A DNA stretch of 64,000 nt from Rhodobacterales bacterium HKCCE4037 (GTDB lineage: Bacteria; Pseudomonadota; Alphaproteobacteria; Rhodobacterales; Rhodobacteraceae): contig WVSM01000001.1 of NCBI GenBank assembly GCA_015689645.1, forward strand, positions 248,001 to 312,000, given 5' to 3'. A program made the position numbers and the translations under genes. Below the pieces are notes generated by a model that was not told where the DNA came from, searched no databases, and worked only from the letters and a program-made list of their open reading frames with translations. Shown here piece after piece: positions 36,569-45,733 of the stretch (position 1 is the first letter of the stretch; every line of letters starts with the position of its first letter).

Positions 36569-37740
36569 GCCGACGGCGCGTCTCGATCTTCGGGGCCACG
36601 GGTTCCATCGGGCAGAACACCATCGACCTGATCGCGCGAGACGCGGAAGGCTACGAGGTGGTCGCGCTGACCGGAGCCTCGAACATCGACTTGCTGGCCA
36701 GCGATGCGAAGCGGCTCCGCGCGCAGATCGCGGTCACGGCGGACGAGCAATTGCTGCCTGCGCTGCGCAATGCCTTGGCCGGTTCGGGGATCGAGGCCGC
36801 GGCGGGCGAGGCCGCGCTGCTGGACGCCGCCGACCGGCCCGCCGACTGGATCATGTCGGCAATTGTCGGTGCGGCCGGGCTGGCTCCCGGGCTGCGTGCC
36901 TTGCGCCACGGCACCACGCTGGCACTGGCCAACAAGGAAAGCCTCGTCACCGCCGGCCCGATTCTTCTGCAAGAAGCCCGGGCCCGGGGTGCCACGGTCC
37001 TGCCGGTGGACAGCGAACATTCGGCCGTCTTCCAGGCGCTGGTGGGCGAGGATATCAACGCTGTCGAACGGATCATCATCACCGCTTCGGGCGGCGGCCT
37101 GCGCGACTGGCCGGTCGAAAGGCTGGCCGAGGCCACGCCGGAGGATGCGGGCGCGCATCCGAACTGGGACATGGGGCAGCGGATCACCATCGACAGCGCC
37201 TCGATGTTCAACAAGGCGATGGAGCTGATCGAGACGAAGGAGTTTTTCGGCGTCGCCCCAGACAGGATCGAGACCGTCATCCACCCGCAGAGCATCGTGC
37301 ATGCGCTGGTCGGCTTCAACGACGGTGCGGTCATGGCGCATCTGGGTGCGCCCGACATGCGACATGCCATCGGCTATGCGCTGAACTACCCGGAGCGTCG
37401 CCAATTGCCGGTTGACCGGATCGACCTTGCGCAACTTGCGAAGCTGGAGTTTCACGCCCCGTGCGTCACCCGGTACCCGGCGTTGCGCATTGCGCGCGCG
37501 GTAATGGAGACCGGCGGGCAGGCGGGTTGCGTCTTCACCGCCGCCAAGGAAGTTGCGCTGGATGCCTTCCTTGCCGGGCGCATCGGGTTCATGGACATGA
37601 GTGGCATCGTCGAGGCCAGTCTTGACGCTATGTCGTCAAAGATCGGCCTTTCAAATGCCGCCCTGACCCTTGAGGACGTGCTGCAAACCGACCACATGTC
37701 CCGTCAGACGGCCTGGACGCTGATCGAGCAGAAAAGATAA
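36565..37740 (+). CDS. dxr: 1-deoxy-D-xylulose 5-phosphate reductoisomerase
   Basis: 391 aa from GTG 36565. It is the second enzyme of the MEP pathway, using NADPH and a divalent metal. The nucleotide-binding IFGATGSIGQNT is at residues about 8-19, LALANKESLVTAGPIL near 120, VDSEHSAVFQAL with metal ligands near 150, and ASGGGLRDWP plus MGQRITIDSASMFNKAMELIE follow. It is coupled to cdsA and followed after 16 bp by rseP. Confidence 0.96.
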   Translation: MSRRRVSIFGATGSIGQNTIDLIARDAEGYEVVALTGASNIDLLASDAKRLRAQIAVTADEQLLPALRNALAGSGIEAAAGEAALLDAADRPADWIMSAIVGAAGLAPGLRALRHGTTLALANKESLVTAGPILLQEARARGATVLPVDSEHSAVFQALVGEDINAVERIIITASGGGLRDWPVERLAEATPEDAGAHPNWDMGQRITIDSASMFNKAMELIETKEFFGVAPDRIETVIHPQSIVHALVGFNDGAVMAHLGAPDMRHAIGYALNYPERRQLPVDRIDLAQLAKLEFHAPCVTRYPALRIARAVMETGGQAGCVFTAAKEVALDAFLAGRIGFMDMSGIVEASLDAMSSKIGLSNAALTLEDVLQTDHMSRQTAWTLIEQKR

Positions 37741-37756
37741 GAAAGAGGCACGCGAG

Positions 37757-39082
37757 ATGGATCTACTTCCCGCATTCGGCAATTTCGGATTCACGCTGCT
37801 GGCATTCGTGGCCGCCTTGTCGATCATCGTCGCGATCCATGAATACGGCCATTACATCGTCGGCCGCTGGTCGGGCATCCATGCGGAAGTGTTTTCGATC
37901 GGCTTCGGGCCGGTGCTGTTCAGCCGCGTCGACAGGCGCGGCACGCGTTGGCAGTTGGCGGCGCTGCCGTTCGGCGGATACGTGAAATTCCTGGGCGATG
38001 CGAACGCGGCCTCTGCCGGGGCGGATGGCGCGGTGCTCGATGCGCTCGACCCTGCGGAACGTCGCCGGTCCATGCCGGGCGCGCCGCTCTGGGCGCGGGC
38101 GGCAACCGTGGCTGCCGGGCCGATCTTCAATTTCATCCTGTCCATCGCGATCTTCGCCATCGTCGTCATGGTGAGCGGCCAGGCGGTGGACGAAGCCCGC
38201 GTCGGCGCGCCCAAGGCGCTGCCGGAGGACGTGGTGACGCTGGAAGAGGGCGACCTGATCACCGCCATCGAGGGGCAACCGGTCGAGGTTCTGCAGGATG
38301 TTTTCACGCTGTCCCGCGAACTTGAGCCCGCGCCGCTGCTGACCTACGAGATCGTCCGCGACGGCGAGGCGATGCAGGTCGACGCGGCCTTCCCGCTGAT
38401 GCCCATCGTGCAGAGCGTTGCACCGCAATCGGCCGCGATTGCCGCCGGGATCGAGGAGGGCGACGTGATCCTGAGCGTGGACGGCACGCCGATCCACGGT
38501 TTCCGCCAGTTGCGCGAATTCGTCGATGCGTCCGAAGGGGCGCCGCTGGCCCTGGAAGTCTGGCGCGCGGGCGAGATCCTGAACCTGACGCTGAGCCCAC
38601 GACAGACGGACCTGCCGACCGGCGACGGGTTCGAGACGCGCTGGCTGATCGGCATCACCGGCGGCCTGATCTTCGAGCCGGAAACCCAGCGGGTCGGCCC
38701 CTGGGATGCGCTGACCTTCGGCGTCAACCAGGTGGGCTTCATCATCGAAAGCTCGCTTGACGGGTTGTGGCATATCATCACCGGCGCGATTTCGAGCTGC
38801 AACCTGCAGGGCCCCATCGGCATCGCCGAGACCTCGGGCGCGGCGGCCAGCCAAGGGTTCGACAATTTTATCTGGTTCATCGCGGTGCTTTCGACGGCGG
38901 TGGGTCTTCTGAACCTGTTCCCGATCCCGGTTCTGGATGGCGGACACCTCGTGTTCCATGCCTACGAAGGCGTGACCGGCAAGCCGCCTTCGGACAAGGT
39001 TCTGCGTGTGTTCATGACCGTGGGCCTCGGGATGCTTCTGTCGCTGATGCTGTTTGCCCTGACCAACGATATCTGGTGCTGA
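37757..39082 (+). CDS. rseP: RIP metalloprotease RseP
   Basis: 441 aa. This site-2 protease cleaves membrane proteins such as anti-sigma factors and remnant signal peptides. Membrane segment one carries the zinc motif HEYGH at residues 28-32. A central periplasmic PDZ region (residues about 115-320; for example SAAIAAGIEEGDVILSVDG) follows. The C-terminal segment NLFPIPVLDGGHLVFHAYE holds the third zinc ligand. It ends the pyrH-rseP run. Confidence 0.94.
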   Translation: MDLLPAFGNFGFTLLAFVAALSIIVAIHEYGHYIVGRWSGIHAEVFSIGFGPVLFSRVDRRGTRWQLAALPFGGYVKFLGDANAASAGADGAVLDALDPAERRRSMPGAPLWARAATVAAGPIFNFILSIAIFAIVVMVSGQAVDEARVGAPKALPEDVVTLEEGDLITAIEGQPVEVLQDVFTLSRELEPAPLLTYEIVRDGEAMQVDAAFPLMPIVQSVAPQSAAIAAGIEEGDVILSVDGTPIHGFRQLREFVDASEGAPLALEVWRAGEILNLTLSPRQTDLPTGDGFETRWLIGITGGLIFEPETQRVGPWDALTFGVNQVGFIIESSLDGLWHIITGAISSCNLQGPIGIAETSGAAASQGFDNFIWFIAVLSTAVGLLNLFPIPVLDGGHLVFHAYEGVTGKPPSDKVLRVFMTVGLGMLLSLMLFALTNDIWC

Positions 39083-39138
39083 TCGAGCAACGCGGGACCA
39101 CACACCCGAAATCCTTAAAACTCCATTACCGCGACAAG

Positions 39139-39150
39139 CTTCCGCCACAT
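39139..39150 (+). repeat. Direct repeat copy 1, CTTCCGCCACAT
   Basis: CTTCCGCCACAT, preceded by ACAAG, is repeated at 39441-39452 (ACAAGA before it). This copy also forms CCGCCA-CATT-TGGCGG (39142-39157). It lies 48 nt before the 42-aa ORF. Confidence 0.4.
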
Positions 39151-39197
39151 TTGGCGGCGATATCTACCGTGCCTTCTCATGAATGGACACCGGACCA

Positions 39198-39326
39198 ATG
39201 CGCTACCTGACCGAAAGCACCCGTGGAATGACCCAGCTTGTCTGGCTCAACATGGATCGGTTCCTGACGCCGCTCCTGATCGTTGCGGCGCTGACGCTGG
39301 CCGGGTGGGTCCTGAGCCTGTCCTGA
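39198..39326 (+). CDS. 42-aa single-span membrane protein between rseP and bamA
   Basis: An ATG-started frame of 42 codons ending TGA at 39324-39326. The N-terminal half is polar (MRYLTESTRGMTQLVW), the C-terminal half is one clear hydrophobic span of about 20 residues (FLTPLLIVAALTLAGWVLSL). A possible in-frame ATG lies ten codons later. It occupies the only sizeable gap between two envelope-biogenesis genes. No domain is recognised. Codon choice looks like the neighbours. Confidence 0.55.
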   Translation: MRYLTESTRGMTQLVWLNMDRFLTPLLIVAALTLAGWVLSLS

Positions 39327-39440
39327 GTCGAAAGACGCGCGCCAACCCTTCGAAATGATTTGCTTTCCCGGCGGCCAGGTGACTGTGCCGCCGTGCCGGA
39401 TTCGCCACAGGTTGTGATAAAGGCTCAGAAAGACACAAGA

Positions 39441-39452
39441 CTTCCGCCACAT
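39441..39452 (+). repeat. Direct repeat copy 2, CTTCCGCCACAT
   Basis: Identical to the copy at 39139-39150, 302 bp downstream and 71 nt before the bamA start. Placing one copy before each of two transcription units suggests a promoter or operator element. Confidence 0.4.
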
Positions 39453-39522
39453 GCGTTTGACTAGCCCTTGGGGGCAGGCTACCCAGAACCCGTCTGCAAA
39501 TTTGACTACGGGGTGGGATTCT

Positions 39523-41859
39523 ATGGTCCTTCGTGCCTTTTCGCACTTGTCTGGATTGATTGAACGCTTCGCGACCCCTGCGCTGTTGGTCTGCGTTATT
39601 CTGCTGGCGGCCCCGATGGCCTCGGCGCAATCCTTCAATTTCAACAACTTCGATGTGCAGGGCAACGTCCGCACCAATGATGCCTCCGTGCTTCAAGTGG
39701 CCGGCATCACGCCGGGCCAGACGGTTTCGGCAGGCCAGGTGAACGACGCTTTGCAGCGGCTTCAGAACTCCGGCCTGTTCGAACGAGTCACCGTCGCGCC
39801 GAGTGGCAATACCCTTGTCATCACGGTCGTGGAATTCCCGACGATCAACCGCATCTCGATCGAGGGTAACCGCCGGCTCGACGATGAAGACCTGCTGGCC
39901 GTCATCTCGTCCACGCCGCGCCGCGTCTATTCGCCGGTCACCGCCGAGCGGGACGCCGCCGCGATCGCGGAAGCCTATCGCGAATCCGGCCGCCTGACCG
40001 CGACCGCCGTGCCGCAGATCATCCGCCGCGACGAGGGCCGGGTCGACCTGGTCTTCGAAGTGACCGAAGGCGCCGTGGTCGAAACCCAGCGTATCGCCTT
40101 CGTCGGTAACCGCGACTATTCCGACCGCCGCCTGCGGCAGGTATTGGAAAGCACGCAATCGGGCCTGTTCCGGGCGCTGATCCGGTCGGACACCTTCATC
40201 CAGGATCGCATCGCGCTGGACCGTCAGCTGCTGATCGACTTCTACCAGGACCGCGGCTACATCGACTTCCAGATCCTGTCTGTCACGCCGGAACTGAGCC
40301 GCGACCGTGGCGCATATTTCGTGACCTTCAACATCCGGGAAGGCCAGAGCTACCGGATTGGCAACACTTCCGTCCGCTCTGAACTTCCGGGTGCCGACGC
40401 GGCACTTTTTCAAAGCGCGATCAACATCCGTTCCGGCGTGCGCTACAGCCCGCGTATCATCGACAACGTCGTGACACGGATGGAGAACCTCGCCGCCGAC
40501 CAGGGCCTGCGGTTCGTGCGGATCGAGCCGGTGATCAGCCGTGACGATGCCAACCTGATCGTGAACGTCGAATTCGTGATTTCGCGTGGTGAGCGGGTCT
40601 TCGTCGAGCGGATCGACATCGAGGGCAACCAGACCACGCTTGACCGCGTGATCCGCCGCCAGTTCGACGTGGTCGAAGGCGACCCGCTGGACCCGGCACA
40701 GATCCGCGCGGCGGCCGAGCGCATCCGGGCGACCGGTTTCTTCGCCGATGTGCAGGTTGAAGGCCGCCCCGGCACAACCGACGAGCAGGTCATCATCGAC
40801 GTCGACGTGGAAGAGCAGCCCACCGGTTCGCTCGGCTTCTCGGCCAGCTATTCGACCGACTCGGGCCTCGGGTTTGCCGTGAACTTCTCGGAAGAGAACT
40901 TCCTGGGCCGCGGGCAGGCTGTTTCGCTCAGCCTCAACACGGTCGAAGGATCGCAAGCCTTGAGCTTCTCGTTCCTTGAACCTGCGTTCCTGCGCCGCGA
41001 CCTCGCGCTTGGGCTTTCTGCCTACTACCGACAGACCCAGAGCAGCGATGGCGCAAGCTTCGATACGACGAGCTATGGCGCGGGAGTGGGTGTTTCCTTC
41101 CCGATCAGCGAAAATGGGCGCCTGCGGCTGTTCTATAACTACGATCACGACGAGGTGTCCGGTCTCGACATAACTGGTGGTGTGAACTCACCGATCCTGT
41201 TGGCTGAGCCGACCGAAGCAGACACCTCTCGTGCGGGCTTCACCTACAGCTTCGATAACCGCGACACGGGCCTCAACCCGAATGCGGGCGTCGCGTTCTC
41301 GTTCACCGGGGAATATGCCGGCCTTGGCGGCGATACCGAGTTCTTCCGTTCGGAAGTGCGCGCTGTTGCCGAGACGCGGGTCGCCCGTGAAGAGGTGACG
41401 TTGCGCGCAACCTTCGAAGGTGGGGCCATCAACGCGCTTGACGACAATGGGACCCGGATTGCCAACCGCTTCTCGCTCAGCTCGCGCCAGATGCGTGGCT
41501 TCGAAAGCGGTGGCCTTGGGCCCCGCGATACCGACGCAGATAACGAGAACTTCCTTGGCGGTAATTACTACGCCGTCGCCCGGTTCGAGGCTGCCTTCCC
41601 CCTGCCGCTGCCCGATGAATATGGCATCTCCGGTGGCGTGTTCGCGGATGTTGGCACCGTCTGGGGGTTGGACAATACCGATGGCGTCGGTGGACCGAAT
41701 TCCGTCGACGACAGCCTGATCCTGCGGTCGTCCGTCGGCGTCTCGATCTTCTGGGACACGGCGCTTGGGCCGCTGCGGTTCAACTTCTCGCACCCGATCC
41801 AGTACGAGGATTATGACCGGACCCGCAATTTCGACTTCACGGTCGAGGCGCGTTTCTGA
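39523..41859 (+). CDS. bamA: Outer membrane protein assembly factor BamA
   Basis: 778 aa from ATG 39523; an in-frame ATG at 39451 would add 24 residues without improving the signal peptide. The N-terminal hydrophobic stretch ends at PMASA, giving a mature protein starting QSFNFNNFDVQGN. POTRA repeats follow (about residues 40-390, e.g. INRISIEGNRRLDDEDLLAV and VFVERIDIEGNQTTLD), then a 16-strand barrel with the conserved MRGFESGGLGPRD loop-6 motif and a C-terminal Phe (TVEARF). It is the essential core of the BAM complex. Confidence 0.96.
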   Translation: MVLRAFSHLSGLIERFATPALLVCVILLAAPMASAQSFNFNNFDVQGNVRTNDASVLQVAGITPGQTVSAGQVNDALQRLQNSGLFERVTVAPSGNTLVITVVEFPTINRISIEGNRRLDDEDLLAVISSTPRRVYSPVTAERDAAAIAEAYRESGRLTATAVPQIIRRDEGRVDLVFEVTEGAVVETQRIAFVGNRDYSDRRLRQVLESTQSGLFRALIRSDTFIQDRIALDRQLLIDFYQDRGYIDFQILSVTPELSRDRGAYFVTFNIREGQSYRIGNTSVRSELPGADAALFQSAINIRSGVRYSPRIIDNVVTRMENLAADQGLRFVRIEPVISRDDANLIVNVEFVISRGERVFVERIDIEGNQTTLDRVIRRQFDVVEGDPLDPAQIRAAAERIRATGFFADVQVEGRPGTTDEQVIIDVDVEEQPTGSLGFSASYSTDSGLGFAVNFSEENFLGRGQAVSLSLNTVEGSQALSFSFLEPAFLRRDLALGLSAYYRQTQSSDGASFDTTSYGAGVGVSFPISENGRLRLFYNYDHDEVSGLDITGGVNSPILLAEPTEADTSRAGFTYSFDNRDTGLNPNAGVAFSFTGEYAGLGGDTEFFRSEVRAVAETRVAREEVTLRATFEGGAINALDDNGTRIANRFSLSSRQMRGFESGGLGPRDTDADNENFLGGNYYAVARFEAAFPLPLPDEYGISGGVFADVGTVWGLDNTDGVGGPNSVDDSLILRSSVGVSIFWDTALGPLRFNFSHPIQYEDYDRTRNFDFTVEARF

Positions 41860-41864
41860 TCGCC

Positions 41865-42461
41865 ATGGGACGTCTGGCCAACGGGCTTCGCGCCGCCGCC
41901 TTCGGGTTGGCGGCGCTAGTCTGCGCAGACCCGGCTGCGGCGCAGACCGCCGTTCCGCGCAGCGATGTGCTGGTGCTGAACCAGGAGCGGCTGCTGAGCC
42001 AGACCGAGTACGGCGCCCGCATCCAGGAAGAGCTTGAGATTGCCTCGCGCGCGCTGGCGGCGGAAAACCGGCGCATCGAGGAGCAACTGACAAGCGAAGA
42101 GCTTGAGCTGACCGAATTGCGCCAGACGCTTCCGGCGGATGAATTCCGGGTCCTCGCGGATGAATTCGATGCCCGCGTCACAGGGATCAGGCAGGCGCAG
42201 GACGCCAAGGCCCGTGACTTGCAGGCGCAGGCCGACCTGGCGCGGCAGGGCTTTTTCGAAGACACCGTCCCGATCCTGCTGGACCTGGTCGAGGACCGGG
42301 GCGCGGCGGTTCTGCTCGACAGCCGCACCGTGTTCCTGTCCGCCGGAGAGATCGACATCACCGACGCGGCGATCGCGCTGATCGACGAGCGCCTTGGAAA
42401 CGGCGGCGAAGGTCCGCTGATCTCGGTCCCCGGCCTGTCGCTTGAGCCGGTCGAGGAATAG
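41865..42461 (+). CDS. OmpH/Skp family outer-membrane chaperone
   Basis: 198 aa. A Sec signal peptide (LRAAAFGLAALVCADPAAA, cleavage near residue 26) is followed by VLVLNQERLLSQTEYG and a long charged helix pair (about residues 55-135) typical of Skp tentacles. It carries unfolded outer-membrane proteins across the periplasm to BamA, whose gene ends 5 nt upstream. In some alphaproteobacteria lpxD occupies this place; here fabZ follows directly. Confidence 0.87.
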   Translation: MGRLANGLRAAAFGLAALVCADPAAAQTAVPRSDVLVLNQERLLSQTEYGARIQEELEIASRALAAENRRIEEQLTSEELELTELRQTLPADEFRVLADEFDARVTGIRQAQDAKARDLQAQADLARQGFFEDTVPILLDLVEDRGAAVLLDSRTVFLSAGEIDITDAAIALIDERLGNGGEGPLISVPGLSLEPVEE

Positions 42462-42534
42462 CCCATCCCTTGCCGCGCGCGGGTGGAGTTGCTAGGCCTC
42501 CGCGACGCATGTTTACAACGCCGGAGCCCCTGCC

Positions 42535-43008
42535 ATGACGGTCGAGACCCAGACCACTGCCGATATCGACCTGATCCAGCGCATCCTTCCGCACCGTTAT
42601 CCGTTTCTCCTGGTCGACAAGGTCCGCGATATCGTCGCGTATAAATCCGCGGTCGGCATCAAGAACGTGACCGTCAACGAACCGCATTTCCAGGGCCATT
42701 TTCCGGGCGTTCCGATCATGCCCGGCGTGACGATCGTCGAGGCGATGGCGCAGACGGCGGCGGTGATGGTGGGCGTGTCCGCCGACCTCGCCGACAAGAA
42801 ATTCCTCGTTTATTTCATGGGGATCGACACCTGCAAATTCCGTCGCAAGGTTGTGCCGGGCGATGTGCTGGAGCTGCACGTGACGGCCACGCGTGGCAAG
42901 GCCGGCGGCAAGGTCTGGAAATTCGATGGCCGGGCCGAGGTCGACGGGGAGTTGGCCTGCGAATGCAGCTTCACCGCGATGATGGACTTGCCGCAGGGAG
43001 GGGCCTGA
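42535..43008 (+). CDS. fabZ: 3-hydroxyacyl-[acyl-carrier-protein] dehydratase
   Basis: 157 aa hot-dog-fold enzyme. It dehydrates beta-hydroxyacyl-ACP in fatty-acid synthesis and also competes for the 3-hydroxyacyl-ACP used by Lpx[19 protein letters not shown], then [20 protein letters not shown] with catalytic His and a Glu in the central helix. Its TGA overlaps the lpxA ATG by 1 bp (TGATG at 43006-43010). Confidence 0.96.
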   Translation: MTVETQTTADIDLIQRILPHRYPFLLVDKVRDIVAYKSAVGIKNVTVNEPHFQGHFPGVPIMPGVTIVEAMAQTAAVMVGVSADLADKKFLVYFMGIDTCKFRRKVVPGDVLELHVTATRGKAGGKVWKFDGRAEVDGELACECSFTAMMDLPQGGA

Positions 43009-43814
43009 TGGCCATTGATCCCACCGCGAAGGTGCATCCGTCCTCGGTGATCGAGGAGGGTGCCGTGATCGGACCCGGCTGCGAGATCGGTCCGTTCTGT
43101 GTCATCGGGCCGGAAGTGACGCTTGGCGCGAACGTGGTTCTGAAATCCCACGTGGTGCTGGCGGGCTGGACCGAGATCGGCGACGAGTGCCAGATTTTCT
43201 CCTTCGCCTCCATCGGGGAGATCCCGCAGGACAAGAAATTCGGCGGTGAACGCACGCGGCTTATCGTCGGCAAGCGCAATCGCATCCGCGAAGGCGTGAC
43301 GATGAACACCGGCACATCCGGCGGTGGGGGTGTCACCCGGGTGGGTGACGATGGCCTGTTTCTCGCCAATGCCCATGTCGCGCACGATTGCCAGGTCGGC
43401 GACCGGGTCGTGATGGTGAATTCCTCGGCGCTGGCCGGCCATTGCGTGGTCGGTGATGACGTGATCCTCGGCGGGCTGTCGGGGGTGCACCAATTCGTGC
43501 GGATCGGCAACGGCGTGATCGTCGGGGCCCTCAGCATGGTGACGAATGACGTCATTCCTTACGGCCTGGTGCAGGGACCGCGTGGGCGGCTCGACGGGCT
43601 GAACCTCGTCGGGCTGAAACGGCGCGGAGTGGACAAGGCCGATATAACTGCGTTGCGGGCCGCCCTTCAGGCGCTCAAGCAGGGCGAGGGGGCTTCGTTC
43701 CAGGACCGCGCGCGCCGGCTGGGGGACAGTGACGAAATCGACAGCCCTTACGTGCGCGACATCGTCGATTTCGTGATGGGCCAGAGCGACCGCTCGTACC
43801 TGACGCCGGAGTAA
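43008..43814 (+). CDS. lpxA: UDP-N-acetylglucosamine acyltransferase
   Basis: 268 aa. The first lipid A enzyme, adding a 3-hydroxyacyl chain to UDP-GlcNAc. A left-handed beta-helix of hexapeptide repeats fills about residues 8-185 (VIGPGCEIGPFCVIG and on). The catalytic His is in NAHVAHDCQVGD, and MNTGTSGGGGVTRVGDDGLFL precedes it. The C-terminal helical domain ends at YLTPE. It is translationally coupled to fabZ. Confidence 0.95.
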   Translation: MAIDPTAKVHPSSVIEEGAVIGPGCEIGPFCVIGPEVTLGANVVLKSHVVLAGWTEIGDECQIFSFASIGEIPQDKKFGGERTRLIVGKRNRIREGVTMNTGTSGGGGVTRVGDDGLFLANAHVAHDCQVGDRVVMVNSSALAGHCVVGDDVILGGLSGVHQFVRIGNGVIVGALSMVTNDVIPYGLVQGPRGRLDGLNLVGLKRRGVDKADITALRAALQALKQGEGASFQDRARRLGDSDEIDSPYVRDIVDFVMGQSDRSYLTPE

Positions 43815-43818
43815 GCCC

Positions 43819-44592
43819 ATGCGCGCGATCATTGCCGGTTCCGGTGCCTTGCCCCGTCTTCTTCTGGAGGCCGAGATCGCCTACGTCGTCCAGTTCAAGG
43901 GCGTGGTCATCGACCGACACAAGGCCCCGCCGATCAAGGCGCGGTTCGAGCAACTGGGCAAACTCTTCGATGATCTGCGCGCCAAGGAGGTCACGGAGGT
44001 CTGCCTTGCCGGCGCGATGGGGCGTCCGACGTTGGACCCGGTCGCGTTCGACCCGTTCACGGCGGCAAAAATGCCGATGCTGATGGCGGCGATGGGTCAG
44101 GGCGACGATGCCCTGCTGCGCGCCATTGTCTCGGTGATCGAGGGAGAGGGATTCCGCGTCGTCGCCGCCCACGAGATCCGCCCCGATCTTGTGGCGCAGG
44201 CAGGCGTCATCGCCGGAAAACCCATGGGCGAGAGTGATGCCGCGCGGGGCCGGGAGGTGCTTGCGGCCCTTGCGTCCCTCGACGTCGGGCAGGGCGTCGT
44301 GGTGGGGCGTGGGCAGGTGCTTGGCATCGAAACCTTGCAAGGGACCGAAGCGATGCTCCGCTTCGTGGCCGAGACTGCGCCGGGATCGGGCGGCGTTTTC
44401 GTCAAACGTCCCAAGGCGGGTCAGACGCTCAAGGTCGATATGCCGGCAATCGGGCCGGACACGATCCGGCAGGCCGCCGCTGCCGGACTGAAGGGGATCG
44501 AGGTCGAACCGGGAAAGGTCCTGCTGATCGACCGTGCGGCCATTGAGGCCGCCTGTGCCGAGACGGGCGTCTCCCTTTGGGCGGGTCCCTGA
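43819..44592 (+). CDS. lpxI: UDP-2,3-diacylglucosamine pyrophosphatase LpxI
   Basis: 257 aa, the DUF1009-type enzyme that replaces LpxH in most alphaproteobacteria. It hydrolyses UDP-2,3-diacylglucosamine to lipid X. FKGVVIDRHKAPPIKARFEQLG and GGVFVKRPKAGQTLKVDMPAIGPDTI are the conserved segments, with LMAAMGQGDDALLRAIV in between. It lies between lpxA and lpxB as usual in the group, with the next start 1 nt after its stop. Confidence 0.94.
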   Translation: MRAIIAGSGALPRLLLEAEIAYVVQFKGVVIDRHKAPPIKARFEQLGKLFDDLRAKEVTEVCLAGAMGRPTLDPVAFDPFTAAKMPMLMAAMGQGDDALLRAIVSVIEGEGFRVVAAHEIRPDLVAQAGVIAGKPMGESDAARGREVLAALASLDVGQGVVVGRGQVLGIETLQGTEAMLRFVAETAPGSGGVFVKRPKAGQTLKVDMPAIGPDTIRQAAAAGLKGIEVEPGKVLLIDRAAIEAACAETGVSLWAGP

Positions 44593-44593
44593 C

Positions 44594-45733
44594 TTGGGCG
44601 CGCGCCTGAAGCTCTTCGCGGTCGCCGGGGAGCCTTCGGGCGACCGCCTGGGCGGCGCGCTGCTGGCGGGACTGGGTGCGGCGGGCGCGGACGTTTCCAT
44701 TCAGGGTGTGGGCGGGCCGGAAATGGCGGCGCAGGGGATGTCCTCGCTTTTTCCGTACGACGAACTGGCGGTCATGGGCATCGCTGAGGTGCTGCCGAAA
44801 TACCTCCACCTGAAGCGCCGGATCGCCGAGACGGCGGAGGCCGCGATAAACTCGGGTGCAGCGGCGCTCATCACCATCGACAGCCCGGATTTCGGTCTGC
44901 GGGTCGCGAAGCTGGTCAAGGCCGCGAAGCCCGAGATGAAGACGATCCACTACGTCGCGCCGTCGGTCTGGGCCTGGCGGCCCGGTCGCGCGGCGAAGAT
45001 GGCGAAGGTCATCGACCACGTCCTCGCCCTTCTCCCCTTTGAGCCGCCCTACATGGAGGCCGCTGGCATGTCCTGCGATTTCGTCGGGCACCCCGTGGTG
45101 GCAGAGCCGGTGGCGAGCGCGGCCGATGCGGCGGGTTTTCGCGAGGTACATGGAATCGAACCGGGCGAGCCGTTGGTCCTCGTTCTTCCCGGATCGCGCC
45201 GGTCGGAAGTGGCACGGCTGGCACCGATCTTCGGCGAGGCGCTTGCCGGATTTTCCGCACGGTTGGTGCTGCCGACGCTGCCGCATATCCGTGGGGTCGT
45301 CACAGATCTGACCCGCGGCTGGAACCCCGCGCCGCTGATCCTCGACGCCACGGATCTTTCGCAGAAACGCGCAGCCTTCGCGGCCGCTGATGTGGCGCTC
45401 GCGGCCTCGGGGACGGTGTCGCTGGAACTGGCCGCCAGCAGCACGCCGATGGTGATCGCCTATGATTTCAACTGGCTAACGCGGGCCTTGGTGAAGCGAG
45501 CGATCCGGGTCGATACCGTCACGCTGGTCAATCTTGTATCAGAAACCCGCGCCGTGCCCGAATTCCTGGCCGAGAATTGTCGCCCCGCGCCGATCCGTGC
45601 CGGATTGGAAGCCGTGCTGACGGACCCGGACGCGCAACGGGACGCCATGGCGCTTACGATGGAGCGGCTTGGAAAGGGTGGCCCCGCACCCGGCCTGCGG
45701 GCGGCGCAATCGGTCCTGCGCGCGCTCAGCTGA
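44594..45733 (+). CDS. lpxB: Lipid-A-disaccharide synthase
   Basis: 379 aa using a TTG start at 44594, 1 nt after the lpxI stop, chosen because the conserved LFAVAGEPSGDRLGGALLAGL begins 6 residues later. An in-frame ATG at 44534 and a GTG at 44555 inside lpxI are alternatives. It condenses lipid X with UDP-diacyl-GlcN. Conserved segments include FPYDELAVMGIAEVLPKYLHLKRRI, IDSPDFGLRVAK, YVAPSVWAWRPGRA and LPGSRRSEVARLAPIFGEAL. Its 3' end overlaps the convergent YbaK-like gene by 8 bp. Confidence 0.93.
   Translation: MGARLKLFAVAGEPSGDRLGGALLAGLGAAGADVSIQGVGGPEMAAQGMSSLFPYDELAVMGIAEVLPKYLHLKRRIAETAEAAINSGAAALITIDSPDFGLRVAKLVKAAKPEMKTIHYVAPSVWAWRPGRAAKMAKVIDHVLALLPFEPPYMEAAGMSCDFVGHPVVAEPVASAADAAGFREVHGIEPGEPLVLVLPGSRRSEVARLAPIFGEALAGFSARLVLPTLPHIRGVVTDLTRGWNPAPLILDATDLSQKRAAFAAADVALAASGTVSLELAASSTPMVIAYDFNWLTRALVKRAIRVDTVTLVNLVSETRAVPEFLAENCRPAPIRAGLEAVLTDPDAQRDAMALTMERLGKGGPAPGLRAAQSVLRALS

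Noticed and set aside
39115-39130. A near CtrA box (TTAA-N7-TTAC) before the 42-aa ORF
   Set aside because: One mismatch to the consensus; kept only as weak. The exact box at 55796 is the one reported.
39457-39485. TTGACT / TACCCA as a bamA promoter
   Set aside because: The -10 is poor and another TTGACT at 39502 has no proper -10 before the start; neither is convincing.
39247-41148. A 633-codon open frame antisense to bamA
   Set aside because: It covers the bamA coding region, including its conserved POTRA part; the translation has no recognisable fold.
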